Assembly: GCF_013087515.1 (NCBI RefSeq) | Contig: NZ_JABFCN010000016.1 | Location: 124,001 to 188,000 of the forward strand | Direction of reading: 5' to 3' | Source: Rhizobium sophorae | GTDB taxonomy: Bacteria; Pseudomonadota; Alphaproteobacteria; Rhizobiales; Rhizobiaceae | DNA: 64,000 bases | Part shown: positions 18,227 through 27,599 of the stretch, one piece after another | Layout of the letters: the number at the start of each line of letters is the position of its first letter | Numbering within the stretch: position 1 is the first letter of the stretch | Translations under genes and position numbers: made by a program | Notes under the pieces: generated by a model | Told to the model about the DNA's origin: nothing | The model's database searches: none | The model's input: the letters and a program-made list of their open reading frames with translations, nothing else

Positions 18227-19171
18227 TCAGCGATAGGCGATCTGCGCCTTTTTGCGCAGTTCATCCAGATATTTCTTGCTGTTTTCGTTTTCCGGGCTGG
18301 CATCCTTGCCGGCCTTGGACTTGTCGAGATCTTCCTGGCGGAAGACCATTTCGGCGGCCTGGTCGTCGGAGACCTGCCGCTGGCTGCAGATTGCCAGATA
18401 TTCGACGCCCTTGTCGGTGACGCGGGTCCCTGTCGTGTTGCCCTTTGCCTGCTCGACCAGCGGCTTCCAATCCGGCGGGATCTCGGGGGCGAGCATGCGG
18501 CCGAGATCGCGCACGGAGACGTCGCGCATCGTCGCCGCAAACACCTTTGCCTGATCGCAACCCGGAAATTTGGAGCGCGACGCCTCCGCCTCGCCCTTGC
18601 GCTTGCCGGTGATGGCGCCGCGCTTGGCTTGCGGAATGACGAAGATGATCTGCTGCAGCATATATTCCGTCGTCACCGGCTTCTGCTTGTTGTTCTGCAT
18701 CATGCGCGAGACGAGATCATAGTTCGACAGCCGCGAGGTCGAGCCGTAGCGGGCGTTGACGACGCGCGGCCAGCTCATCTGCACGGCGATAAAACCCTTG
18801 AAATGATCGACGCCGACGCCGGCACGATCGAGGATCTGCGACATCTGCTCTGGGGAAAGCTTGTTGCCGCTCGAAAATCGCGCGAAGGACGCATCGACGT
18901 CCTGCTGCGAAACCGACATACGCACGCGGGCGACTTCCTGCCGCTTGAGCGTCTCGTCGATCAATTGTTCCTGGGCGGTCTTGGCATCGGCCTTCGTATG
19001 CTGCAGGCGCAGGAAGGCCTGGCGCTTGGCGACATCGCCGCTGGTGATGGCGGTGCCGTTCACCACGGCCTTGACTTCACTGGCCGCAAGCGCGGGACCG
19101 GCAAGGCCTGTCAGCAATGCAAGCGCTGCCCCGGCGAGGAACTTGGTTATGGCTTTTTTCGCGTCAATCAT
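18227..19171 (-). CDS. SurA N-terminal-domain periplasmic chaperone/peptidyl-prolyl isomerase-like protein
   Basis: 314 residues with a clear signal peptide (hydrophobic LAGAALALLTGLAGPALA, cleavage near residue 30). The segment VKAVVNGTAITSGDVAKRQAF matches the SurA N-terminal chaperone domain. A single C-terminal rotamase-like part may be present, but no strong parvulin signature is seen and the protein is shorter than E. coli SurA (about 430 residues). Inferred role: escorting outer membrane proteins such as LptD, encoded just upstream in the same operon. Confidence 0.85.
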   Translation of the reverse strand: MIDAKKAITKFLAGAALALLTGLAGPALAASEVKAVVNGTAITSGDVAKRQAFLRLQHTKADAKTAQEQLIDETLKRQEVARVRMSVSQQDVDASFARFSSGNKLSPEQMSQILDRAGVGVDHFKGFIAVQMSWPRVVNARYGSTSRLSNYDLVSRMMQNNKQKPVTTEYMLQQIIFVIPQAKRGAITGKRKGEAEASRSKFPGCDQAKVFAATMRDVSVRDLGRMLAPEIPPDWKPLVEQAKGNTTGTRVTDKGVEYLAICSQRQVSDDQAAEMVFRQEDLDKSKAGKDASPENENSKKYLDELRKKAQIAYR

Positions 19172-19354
19172 CTGTTGACCTCCCGATAGCGCCGCGAGAC
19201 GTTGTTCGCGGCGTTCTTACACAGTGCGAGACACGCTGAAATCGCTTCCATCACGGCGCGAAACCCCTATGCCTCAGATACCGACTGGCGGCAATGTCCT
19301 GCACAGGCTTACGGCGAAAGAATGGCTTCAGGCCATGTTTGCGCCGATCGCCCG

Positions 19355-21682
19355 TCATTCGAGGGTGTCGGTACCGATCTTGATGTCGCCGAGCGTGCGG
19401 AAGGTCAGCCGTGCGCCGATCGTCCAGTCGCTTCCCGACTCGTCGTCGGAATCTCTGCTGTCCGTATAGGCGATCGTGAAGATCGTGCATTCATCGTCAT
19501 AAGAGAGGCCGATCGTCCGCCGGCTGATCACATCATTGTTCAGATCCCAGGCAATGCCGCCGAAAATCGACCAGTAATCCTTGAACTTGACGCTGCTGTT
19601 GGTCTGGATCTCGTCATTGTCCTCGGCGAAGCCATATGCCGGTTGGGCGCTGAGATGAGTGTAGGTCAGCTGCGTCGAGAAGGTGTCGTTCTGGTAGGCC
19701 GTCGTCAGATCGCCGCGGCGGAACTCGAAATCTTTTTCGTCGAGCCGGTAGGAGGCCGCGACGGAAACGCCGTACGGTGTTTCGACGCCGCCAAGGCCGA
19801 CATAATCGGAGCGGTCGGTTTCAAGGCCCGAATCCGCGCCGACATTGACGAGGTCATCGGTCGCAAACGAGTTCTGGCCGGCGATCTGATACGATTGGCC
19901 GAAGATGCCGTGCAGCTTGTAACCGCTGTCGAATGTACCGGTATACTGAACGCCGACATTGGCGCGGGTACCGCCTTCCACCCGGTCGTAACCGGAGAAT
20001 TTGTCGCGGTCGAACAGCGAGGTGGCGTCGAAGACGAAACTTTGCGCATCCTCGTTCGGCAGGCGGCCTGCCAGCTGCTCGTCGGGGCGGGCATAGATCT
20101 GTGCGATCGGCTCGAGGATATGGGTGCTGTTATCCGTCGTCATCAAGATCGGATAGCGCATCTCCAGCCCGGCTGTGAACATCGAGCGGGTGGCGGAATT
20201 GCCGTCGATATAGTTGCCGGTGTAGCCGGCCGGATCATCCATGTTCAGCGCGAAGACATCGCCGCGCGCGGCCAGAAGCGGCGTGATAACCAGGCCGGTC
20301 GGCGTGACGTAGGTGCGCTTCCATTGCAGCTCGGCAGTCAGCCGCGAGGTCTGGCCTTTCAGGCCGCGGAAACGGTCGAAGCCGTCGACGGTATAGAAGT
20401 CATCATGTGTGCGCGAAATATTCGTCAGGTTGACATCCGCCGAAAGCTCGCCGCCGGCAAGCGGCTGCGGCGCCACATAGTGATAGTCGAGCGACGGATA
20501 GACGATCGCCTGCTGCTTTTCAGCGGTATTCGTCCGATCGGCATCCTGGACGTCGAAATAGAACGCCCGCATGTCGAAATAATTGCGTTTCCCGAGCCCT
20601 GTCAGGTAGATCTGGTTGGTACGATCCGTACCGGTCAGGCCGCGCAGCTTGTACGTTTTCGAGAAATTGTTGTCGCTCTGCATCATGACGTCCCAGCCGA
20701 ACGTCCAGCGCGGATTGATGCGGAATTCGGCCTTCGATGTCACCATGCCACGCTGGCCGGCTTCGGCATCGCTGGTGCCTGAGCTGAAGTTGCCCGGCTT
20801 TGCCTGGTCGATGCCGGCGACGCGCAGAATATGCGTGCCATTTTCGAATCGTTGGCGAAATTCGCCTTCGATGAGGAAGCCCTGGGCGGTGTAGCCCGTG
20901 GCGGTGACCGTCGCGTCCATACTCGGCGAGATCACATAGTAATAAGGAACGGAAAGACCGAAGCCGAGATTCTGCGACAGGCTCATCGTCGGAAACAGAA
21001 AGCCGGACTTGCGTTTCACCGTATTGTCGGGAACTTCGATGAACGGCAGGAAGGCAATCGGATGGCCGAGCAGCTCGAAGCGCGCTCTCTCCAGACGGAT
21101 CGTATGCGTCTCGCCGTTCTGGATCACCCGCTGGGCCTTGACCTGCCAGAAGGGGGCGCGCTTCGGATCTTCGGCGCAGGGAAGGCAGGCCGTATAGACG
21201 CCCTTGTTGAGAATCATCAACGTGCCGCCGACGCGCTCGCCGCTTTCGGCAACGATACGCGTGTTGTCGGCGGTCTCGATGCGCAGCGAGTTCAGGAACC
21301 CGTCGGCAAAATTGTCGGTCACGTCAAGGTTATCGGCATAGATACGATTGCCGTCGGGGCTGACGAGCTCGACATTGCCGAGCGCCATCATCCGGCCGGT
21401 CTTCTGATTGTACTCGACCTTCTGCGCGACCATTTTATAGCCGCCATAGTTGATCTGCACGCCGCCAACCGCCGACACCAGATCGGCGTCACGGTTATAG
21501 ACGAGTTCATTGGCCGAAAGCAGGAGCTTGGCCCCTTCGGGAATATTCTTCTCTATATTTTGTTCGGGCGCGCTGGCCTGGCTGAAAGAGGCCGGGGCGC
21601 TGCCGAAATAGGAACATAAAGCCGCACCGACAAGCAGGGCAACCAGCTGTTTACTAAAATACTTGCGGTCGCCTGCCGCCAC
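19355..21682 (-). CDS. lptD: LPS-assembly protein LptD
   Basis: 775 residues from the GTG at 21682, which overlaps the lptG stop (TAGTG), so translation is probably coupled. LptD is the outer membrane beta-barrel that inserts lipopolysaccharide into the outer leaflet. A signal peptide (KQLVALLVGAALCSYFGSA) is followed by an OstA-type periplasmic domain (LLLSANELVYNRDADLVSA) and the long barrel with repeated aromatic strands. The protein ends without a terminal aromatic residue. The gene order lptF-lptG-lptD puts three export factors in one transcript. Confidence 0.93.
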   Translation of the reverse strand: MAAGDRKYFSKQLVALLVGAALCSYFGSAPASFSQASAPEQNIEKNIPEGAKLLLSANELVYNRDADLVSAVGGVQINYGGYKMVAQKVEYNQKTGRMMALGNVELVSPDGNRIYADNLDVTDNFADGFLNSLRIETADNTRIVAESGERVGGTLMILNKGVYTACLPCAEDPKRAPFWQVKAQRVIQNGETHTIRLERARFELLGHPIAFLPFIEVPDNTVKRKSGFLFPTMSLSQNLGFGLSVPYYYVISPSMDATVTATGYTAQGFLIEGEFRQRFENGTHILRVAGIDQAKPGNFSSGTSDAEAGQRGMVTSKAEFRINPRWTFGWDVMMQSDNNFSKTYKLRGLTGTDRTNQIYLTGLGKRNYFDMRAFYFDVQDADRTNTAEKQQAIVYPSLDYHYVAPQPLAGGELSADVNLTNISRTHDDFYTVDGFDRFRGLKGQTSRLTAELQWKRTYVTPTGLVITPLLAARGDVFALNMDDPAGYTGNYIDGNSATRSMFTAGLEMRYPILMTTDNSTHILEPIAQIYARPDEQLAGRLPNEDAQSFVFDATSLFDRDKFSGYDRVEGGTRANVGVQYTGTFDSGYKLHGIFGQSYQIAGQNSFATDDLVNVGADSGLETDRSDYVGLGGVETPYGVSVAASYRLDEKDFEFRRGDLTTAYQNDTFSTQLTYTHLSAQPAYGFAEDNDEIQTNSSVKFKDYWSIFGGIAWDLNNDVISRRTIGLSYDDECTIFTIAYTDSRDSDDESGSDWTIGARLTFRTLGDIKIGTDTLE

Positions 21683-22770
21683 TAGCCGTCCTCCTGATGA
21701 AGCAGAATAGTCGCACCCAAGGCCAGCGCGACGACCACCGGTATCCACGTCGCCACGAAGGGAGGCACGACTCCACTGCTTCCGAATGCCTTTACAAGCA
21801 CGGTGATGACATAAAGCATGAAGCCCGAAAGGATGCCACCCAGAATCACGGAGCGGGATTGGTTGAACCGGCTAAATTTTAGGGACACTGTTGCGGCTAT
21901 GAAAGTCATGGCCACCAGCAGCAATGGCTGGGACAACAGGGAGTTGAATTGCGTCTCCAGCGCCTTGGTCGAGATGCCGAAGGATTTGGCCGCCGCAATC
22001 CGGTTGGAAAGGTCAAAGAAACCAATTGTTTCCGGCGCTGTCAGCCGCTCCTGGACGAAGTCCTGTTTCAGATTGGTGCGAAGTTGAACCGAAGCTTTAC
22101 GCACGGGGATTTCGCCAGGCTTGCGCTCGACAACGGTGTTAAGTTGCCAGTAACCATCTTCCAATTTTGCCGTGGCGGCGTCCTGTCTCAGAATGACCTG
22201 ACCGCGTGAATCGAAATGGATCAGCACCGCGTCGATCAGCTTGGTTCCGTTCTCCTGAACCGTCTGGGCGCCGATGATGACATCGTCGCGGCCGCTGATC
22301 TGGCGCAGCCACGGAATCTGCGGTGCCTTGCGCAGAATCGCGTTCTCGCCGCGCCAGTCGGATTCGACGAGCAGCGCTTGGCGCTGTCCCCAGGCGGCAA
22401 GCGGGTTGAGTGCCGTCATCGTCAGCAGGCCGAGCAGCAGCGAGCCGGCGATGAAGGGGAACATGAACTGCCAGACCGAAATACCGGCGGCGCGCGTGAC
22501 GACGAGCTCATATTTGCGGTTGAGCCCGATCAGCACCGTCATGCCGACGAACAGCGCGATGAAGGGTACTGTCTGCTGCAGGATGAGCGGCAGGCGCACG
22601 GCGGTCATCAGGATGCCGCCGCCGATCGTGTAGCCGGGAAGGCCGGACATGCGGCCCGCCGTCTCGCTGAAATCGAGGAGGAAAGAAATCGCCGAGACGC
22701 CGATCAGGAACCAGCCCATCGTCACCAGGTAGCGGCGAAAGAAATAACGCGACAATGTCCCGAACATCAT
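21682..22770 (-). CDS. lptG: LPS export ABC transporter permease LptG
   Basis: 362 residues of a YjgP/YjgQ-type permease: MFGTLSRYFFRRYLVTMGWF, then membrane helices, a periplasmic domain (residues about 130-265) and three more helices. With LptF and LptB it extracts LPS from the inner membrane. Its start overlaps the lptF stop by 3 bases (ATGATGA-type junction), and its own stop overlaps lptD. Confidence 0.94.
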   Translation of the reverse strand: MMFGTLSRYFFRRYLVTMGWFLIGVSAISFLLDFSETAGRMSGLPGYTIGGGILMTAVRLPLILQQTVPFIALFVGMTVLIGLNRKYELVVTRAAGISVWQFMFPFIAGSLLLGLLTMTALNPLAAWGQRQALLVESDWRGENAILRKAPQIPWLRQISGRDDVIIGAQTVQENGTKLIDAVLIHFDSRGQVILRQDAATAKLEDGYWQLNTVVERKPGEIPVRKASVQLRTNLKQDFVQERLTAPETIGFFDLSNRIAAAKSFGISTKALETQFNSLLSQPLLLVAMTFIAATVSLKFSRFNQSRSVILGGILSGFMLYVITVLVKAFGSSGVVPPFVATWIPVVVALALGATILLHQEDG

Positions 22771-23948
22771 TGGGCAGCGCCCCCGCCGATCCGGCCGGTT
22801 GCAGCAAGTAGCCTTTCCTGCATCCGTCTCCAGAAAGACGAAATCCGGTCCCGGATGAACGAAGGCATGACCAGTCGTTTGTGCAGGCCGAGGAAGACGA
22901 TCGAGACGATGCTGCTGACGATCGGGATGGCGTAGAGGACGGCGATATATTCAGGGTCGGTGTCGATCTGATTGGCCGCGTAGAAGGCCGCCCATCGCAT
23001 CGCGAAGGCATAGGCGAGAGCGCTCACCATCGGATGCAGCCGCGCTTCGCGGTGCGAGCGCGCATCGCCGGCGATCGCCAGTGAAAACAGGGCAAAGACG
23101 ACAGGCAGGATCCAGTCGGTCAGCCGCCGATGGAGTTCGGCGCGATAGCTTTGCGGCCGGATCGTATAGTCCTTGTCGGCGGGATCCGGATTGAACAGGA
23201 ACCACAGGTCACGGTCGCTGGCGCGCAGCGTCGCCTGACCGCGATTCTCCGTCATGTCCGAGAGGTCGAAGGAATAGGAATCGAAATTGATGACCGAGAC
23301 GTTGCCATCGGGCGTTTTGCGATGCACTTCGCCTTCATGCATGATCAGCGTCGTGCCCGTGTCGTCGACGGCGCCTTCCTTCGCATAATAGATCAGTTCA
23401 TAGGCCGGGTCGCGCTCGTCGGCGACGAAAAGGCCCTTCAGCATGCGGCCCGCCATCCGCTGCGAGATCTGGACATAGAGGCCTTCATCGAGCTTGCGGA
23501 AGGTCTTTTCTTCGATCACCGAAGAGAGGAGGTCAGCATAGGTCTCGGCGATCATCTGGCGCACGACGGTCTTTGCGCGCGGCTCGACGACGTTGTCGAC
23601 GAAGAAGGAAAAGACGCTGATGACGGCGGCAAGCAGCAGGATCGGGCGGATCAGCACGCTGCGCCGCGCCCCGGCCGCGTCGATGACGGTGAGCTCGGAA
23701 TCATTGTTCATCGTCGTCAGCGTCTGGGTGATCGCGATAACGAGGGCGAAGGGCAGCACGACAGGAATGATCGACGGCAGAATCATCGTCGCCAGCTTGG
23801 CGAACGAGCCGATCGACTGGCCGCTGTCGGTGACCAGATTGATGCGCTGCAGAACCTGAGTCGTCCAAATGATCGCCAGAACGGGCAGGAGCGCCACGAG
23901 AAACATCTGGCCGACGCGCCGCAATATGTATGTTTCGAGTAGTTTCAT
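22767..23948 (-). CDS. lptF: LPS export ABC transporter permease LptF
   Basis: 393 residues from the ATG at 23948 (MKLLETYILRRVGQMFLVAL); the upstream extension is not typical. A paralogue of LptG with six predicted helices and a periplasmic beta-jellyroll insertion. First gene of the LPS export operon. The ATPase LptB is not encoded in this window. Confidence 0.94.
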   Translation of the reverse strand: MKLLETYILRRVGQMFLVALLPVLAIIWTTQVLQRINLVTDSGQSIGSFAKLATMILPSIIPVVLPFALVIAITQTLTTMNNDSELTVIDAAGARRSVLIRPILLLAAVISVFSFFVDNVVEPRAKTVVRQMIAETYADLLSSVIEEKTFRKLDEGLYVQISQRMAGRMLKGLFVADERDPAYELIYYAKEGAVDDTGTTLIMHEGEVHRKTPDGNVSVINFDSYSFDLSDMTENRGQATLRASDRDLWFLFNPDPADKDYTIRPQSYRAELHRRLTDWILPVVFALFSLAIAGDARSHREARLHPMVSALAYAFAMRWAAFYAANQIDTDPEYIAVLYAIPIVSSIVSIVFLGLHKRLVMPSFIRDRISSFWRRMQERLLAATGRIGGGAAQ

Positions 23949-24048
23949 GCCTGCCCTTGAAAGCACCTGCACGCCCAAACGGCTTTGCAGGAGAATCCCT
24001 CTACGCTCTTTGTCGCGCTTTTGCGACAAGCTGGTGTCAAAAATTCAT

Positions 24049-24822
24049 TCAAATTTCAGAATTTTTTTGATGCTGTTGCGACTCAGTTAACGCCAGCAAT
24101 GCGGCGAAGACGACAAGAGAGGAAAGCCATCCAAGAACGACGTCGGAAAGGTAGTGTGCGCCGAAGGATAGCCGCATCGCCGGGGTGAGGATCGAGATCG
24201 CCGCCACGGGCGGTGCCAGCGCATAACGCAGGGATTTTGGAACGAAGAGCAGAAGGCAGAGGAGCCAGCCGGCACTCGCCGCCTCGCCGGAGACGAACGA
24301 GCAGTTCGAAACGCATTTTCCGGCAAGCGAACCGGCCTCGACGAAATGCAGCGTACCGCCGAAAATGTCCGTCTGTATCGGCCGCGGCCGGCCCCAATGT
24401 TCCTTCAGGACGACATTGACGAGCAGCACCGGCCCGATCAGCAGCGTTCCGAGCGCGACTTTGAGCTTTTGCGCCCGTACGGCGTTGAAGGTCGCGCCAT
24501 GCTGCTGGTAGCATTCGACGAGTTTCCACGCCATCACGATCGCCACCACATAGGGCAATCGGAAGAAGACGGTGCGCAGCAGGTCGAAGGTCGCGACGTC
24601 GCGATAGGGAAAGCCGCCGCAGATGCTCCCGGCAGCAGCAGTCGCGTCGCAACCTGCGCCCACGAAGAAAAGCTGGGAAAAATAGATGTCTATTCCGGGA
24701 AAGGCGCGGAAGACGGCAAGCAGCGCCCACCACATCCAAAACAGCAGCATGAATGCGCCGAAAGTCGTTTTCGGCAGGCGGATTGCCAAGCCCCGCCATC
24801 GATTTTTCGAAAAAACTGTCAA
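24049..24822 (-). CDS. PAP2-family membrane phosphatase, possible lipid A phosphatase (LpxF-like)
   Basis: 257 residues from a TTG at 24822; an in-frame stop lies a few codons upstream and the first ATG would cut into helix 1. PAP2 motif 1 is KEHWGRPRP (K-x6-RP), motif 3 is RLSFGAHYLSDV. Motif 2, normally PSGH, reads SFVSGEAAS, so the usual histidine is a glutamate. About six membrane helices and cysteine-rich periplasmic loops. The size and position beside the LPS export operon suggest a lipid A 4'- or 1-phosphatase like those known in R. leguminosarum and R. etli; that assignment is inference. Confidence 0.82.
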   Translation of the reverse strand: MTVFSKNRWRGLAIRLPKTTFGAFMLLFWMWWALLAVFRAFPGIDIYFSQLFFVGAGCDATAAAGSICGGFPYRDVATFDLLRTVFFRLPYVVAIVMAWKLVECYQQHGATFNAVRAQKLKVALGTLLIGPVLLVNVVLKEHWGRPRPIQTDIFGGTLHFVEAGSLAGKCVSNCSFVSGEAASAGWLLCLLLFVPKSLRYALAPPVAAISILTPAMRLSFGAHYLSDVVLGWLSSLVVFAALLALTESQQHQKNSEI

Positions 24823-24898
24823 CGCGAATATCTACGAAACTGACGAAAACATGAGAGCCCTGATGGCTGCGGGCGACCATAACAATTGTCGCAAGCCA

Positions 24899-24926
24899 TT
24901 GACAGACCCGCCAAACGCGAAATTAT
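24899..24926 (+). promoter_or_regulatory. Candidate promoter of pepA
   Basis: A perfect TTGACA (24899-24904) is followed after 16 bases by AATTAT (24921-24926, four of six matches to TATAAT). A start about 7 bases later would give a leader of about 35 bases before the pepA ATG at 24967. Confidence 0.45.
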
Positions 24927-24966
24927 CCGCGAGGGACGGATTTCAAAGAATCCCAGCGGAGAAGAC

Positions 24967-26457
24967 ATGTCAGTAAAGTTGGAAATTTCATTCTCGAAGT
25001 CGGCAAAGCTCAACGGCGGCCTGGCGATCCTGTTGAAGACTGCGGAGGCCGACAGCGCTGCCGGCGCCGATACGGTCGACCCGGCAGGTGTGATCGCCAA
25101 AGCTGCCAGGATCGCCCGATTCTCCGCGAAATCCATGAGCGGGCTCGATATCGTCGCACCCGAAGGCGCGCCCGTCGAGCGCATCGTCGTCATCGGCCTC
25201 GGCAAGGCCGCCGAACTCACCGGCCATGACTGGCTGAAGGCGGGCGGTGCTGCGGCTTCGAGAATCAAGAACACCGACAAGGCCGCTGTCTTCATCGACG
25301 TGCCGGGGCTCGATACCAGCGCGCGGGCAGCCGCCGATTTTGCGCTCGGCATGCTGCTGCGCGCCTATAGCTTCGACACCTACAAAACGAAGAAAGGCGA
25401 CGAGGAAGAAAAACCGGCGAAGTCCGTCAAGGTGACGATCGTCACCGCCGATCCGGGTGGTGCCAAGAAGGCGTTTTCCGATTCCGAAGCGATTGCCGGG
25501 GGCGTCAATCTTGCCCGTGACCTCGTCAACGAACCGCCGAACGTGCTCGGTCCCGTCGAGTTCGCCGCCAAGGCGAAGGAACTGGAAAAGCTCGGCGTCG
25601 AAGTGGAAATCCTGACGGAGCGCGAAATGCGCCGCCTCGGCATGGGCGCCCTTCTCGGCGTCGCCCAGGGCTCCGTGCGTCCGCCACGCCTGGCGATCAT
25701 GCAGTGGAAGGGCGGCAAGGGCAAGGATCGCCCCGTCGCCTTCATCGGCAAGGGTGTCGTCTTCGATACCGGCGGCATTTCGATCAAGCCGGCGGCCGGC
25801 ATGGAAGACATGAAGGGCGATATGGGCGGTGCGGCAGCCGTCACCGGCCTCATGCATGTGCTCGCCTCCCGCAAGGCCGCCGTCAATGCCGTCGGCATCA
25901 TCGGCCTGGTCGAGAACATGCCTGACGGTAACGCCCAGCGTCCGGGCGACATCGTCACCTCGATGTCCGGCCAGACGATCGAGGTGATCAACACCGATGC
26001 CGAAGGCCGCCTCGTGCTCTGCGATGCGCTCTGGTACTGCAACGACCGCTTCAAGCCGCAGTTCATGATCAATCTCGCCACGCTGACCGGGGCGATCGTC
26101 GTGGCGCTCGGCAATGTGCATGCCGGCCTGTTCTCCAATGACGACCAGCTTTCCGCCCAACTGACGGCAGCCGGTCTTTCGAGCAACGAAAAACTCTGGC
26201 GCATGCCGCTCGGCAAGGATTACGACAAGCTGATCGACAGCAAGTTCGCCGATATGAAGAACACCGGCGGCCGACAGGCCGGCTCGATCACGGCCGCGCA
26301 TTTCCTCAAGCGCTTCGTGCAGGACACGCCCTGGGCGCATCTCGATATTGCCGGCACGGCGATGGGCTCGCCGCAGGACGAGATCAACCAGTCCTGGGGT
26401 TCCGGCTTCGGCGTGCGGCTGCTCGATGAGCTCGTTCGCGCCCATTATGAATCCTGA
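24967..26457 (+). CDS. pepA: Leucyl aminopeptidase (M17)
   Basis: 496 residues from the ATG at 24967 ([14 protein letters not shown]). Cytosolic metallo-aminopeptidase; in enterobacteria PepA also binds DNA. The catalytic core has [16 protein letters not shown] (lysine and aspartate ligands), [12 protein letters not shown] and the family signature [10 protein letters not shown]. Full length. Its stop overlaps the holC start by one base. Confidence 0.96.
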   Translation: MSVKLEISFSKSAKLNGGLAILLKTAEADSAAGADTVDPAGVIAKAARIARFSAKSMSGLDIVAPEGAPVERIVVIGLGKAAELTGHDWLKAGGAAASRIKNTDKAAVFIDVPGLDTSARAAADFALGMLLRAYSFDTYKTKKGDEEEKPAKSVKVTIVTADPGGAKKAFSDSEAIAGGVNLARDLVNEPPNVLGPVEFAAKAKELEKLGVEVEILTEREMRRLGMGALLGVAQGSVRPPRLAIMQWKGGKGKDRPVAFIGKGVVFDTGGISIKPAAGMEDMKGDMGGAAAVTGLMHVLASRKAAVNAVGIIGLVENMPDGNAQRPGDIVTSMSGQTIEVINTDAEGRLVLCDALWYCNDRFKPQFMINLATLTGAIVVALGNVHAGLFSNDDQLSAQLTAAGLSSNEKLWRMPLGKDYDKLIDSKFADMKNTGGRQAGSITAAHFLKRFVQDTPWAHLDIAGTAMGSPQDEINQSWGSGFGVRLLDELVRAHYES

Positions 26458-26906
26458 TGACAGACGTTCTCTTCTATCATCTTACCGAATCCAGGCTGGA
26501 GGACGCGCTTCCGCCGCTCATCGACAAAAGCGTCGAGCGCGGCTGGCGTGTTGCCGTCCAGACGCGCGAACCGGCGCGGCGTGATGCTCTCGATCAGCAT
26601 CTTTGGACTTTCCGCGAGGAGAGCTTCCTGCCGCACGGCACCGACGAGGCGGATTTCGCCGAAAGCCAGCCGGTGCTTTTGACCGTGACGCCGGACAATG
26701 CCAATGCGGCGACCGTGCGTTTCATCATCGACGGCGCCGAGCCGCCGCCGGTCGATGCCTATGAGCGCATCGTCTTCATGTTCGACGGTCACGACCAGGA
26801 GCAACTGGAATCCGCCCGTGCGCAATGGAAGAAGCTGAAAGGCGAGGGGCATAACCTCGCCTATTGGCAGCAGACACCGGAAGGGCGGTGGGAGAAGAAG
26901 GCCTGA
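26457..26906 (+). CDS. holC: DNA polymerase III chi subunit
   Basis: 149 residues with the chi features: [12 protein letters not shown], the DQHLWTFREESFLPHG segment, RVAVQTREPARRDAL and the C-terminal KLKGEGHNLAYWQQT. Chi links the clamp loader to SSB. One-base overlap with pepA (TGATG), as in many alphaproteobacteria. Confidence 0.95.
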   Translation: MTDVLFYHLTESRLEDALPPLIDKSVERGWRVAVQTREPARRDALDQHLWTFREESFLPHGTDEADFAESQPVLLTVTPDNANAATVRFIIDGAEPPPVDAYERIVFMFDGHDQEQLESARAQWKKLKGEGHNLAYWQQTPEGRWEKKA

Positions 26907-26924
26907 GCGTTTCGCCACGACGCC

Positions 26925-26981
26925 ACAGCGCCGCGCGTCTTTTCAGACATGCAAAGGACGCTGTAACACTTTGAATGGCTG
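26925..26981 (+). repeat. REP-like intergenic element, copy 1
   Basis: Starts ACAGCGCCGCGCGTCTTTTC and ends CTGTAACACTTTGAATGGCTG. CAGCG (26926-26930) can pair with CGCTG (26959-26963) around an inner stem built on GCGTCT/AGAC. Near-identical copies are at 39645-39693 and 60501-60556. It lies between the convergent 3' ends of holC and a lipoprotein gene. Confidence 0.75.
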
Positions 26982-27023
26982 TATGAAGCCGTCCAACTTC
27001 GCTCTCCCGGCGAGCGAATACCG

Positions 27024-27527
27024 CTACCGTTTCGAACCTTTGTCCTCGTCGAGGTTCGTCAGGATATTGAGGGGCACGATCCCGCCAGCACTTTCCGACG
27101 CGTCGAGCGCCTCGACTGCCAAAACCTGCTTTCCATTCGGACTGACAAAAGCGAATGCCCACGCCTTGTCGGCAAAGGTGCTGACCGGCATTTCCGCCCA
27201 GCCGGCTTGATGGACAAGGCGTTCGGCATAATAAGTCTTGATGGTCTGCGGCTCGGTGGTGCTGGCGAGATTGCGCGACAGGATACGCATGGACTTCTCT
27301 CCGAACCGCCCTTCCAGTTGGCCCAGCACCTTGCTGGTGGCCTGCCAATCCTGGGCCTGGGTCGCCGATCCGAAGGAATATTCCTCGGATCGGGAAACGC
27401 CCGGTGCATCAGGCGGCATGACGACCTCTTCGCCCCAACATGCTGCAAGGCTGAGAAGCGGCACCACAAGAATGCCAATCTTCAACACGCGGAAAAATCG
27501 GCCCTTGCGGCCAGTTCTGTTGCTCAT
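27024..27527 (-). CDS. Putative lipoprotein of unknown function
   Basis: 167 residues from the ATG at 27527 (MSNRTGRKGRFF). A basic N-terminus is followed by a hydrophobic stretch and the lipobox LSLAAC (cysteine near residue 31), so it is probably a lipid-anchored envelope protein. No domain was recognised; the central part (SMRILSRNLASTTEPQTIKT) looks globular. It sits alone, convergent with holC. Confidence 0.78.
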   Translation of the reverse strand: MSNRTGRKGRFFRVLKIGILVVPLLSLAACWGEEVVMPPDAPGVSRSEEYSFGSATQAQDWQATSKVLGQLEGRFGEKSMRILSRNLASTTEPQTIKTYYAERLVHQAGWAEMPVSTFADKAWAFAFVSPNGKQVLAVEALDASESAGGIVPLNILTNLDEDKGSKR

Positions 27528-27599
27528 GAGCGGCCGCCCCCGAACACTATTGCCATAGGCCGGCAAATCTTGCCGGTTTCTATGACGTTATTGCGACGC

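Noticed and set aside
17183..19189. Long open frame (over 650 codons) on the plus strand opposite pdxA and the surA-like gene
   Set aside because: It is a GC-driven shadow of well-recognised minus-strand genes; its translation is Arg/Gly/Asp-rich with no domain.
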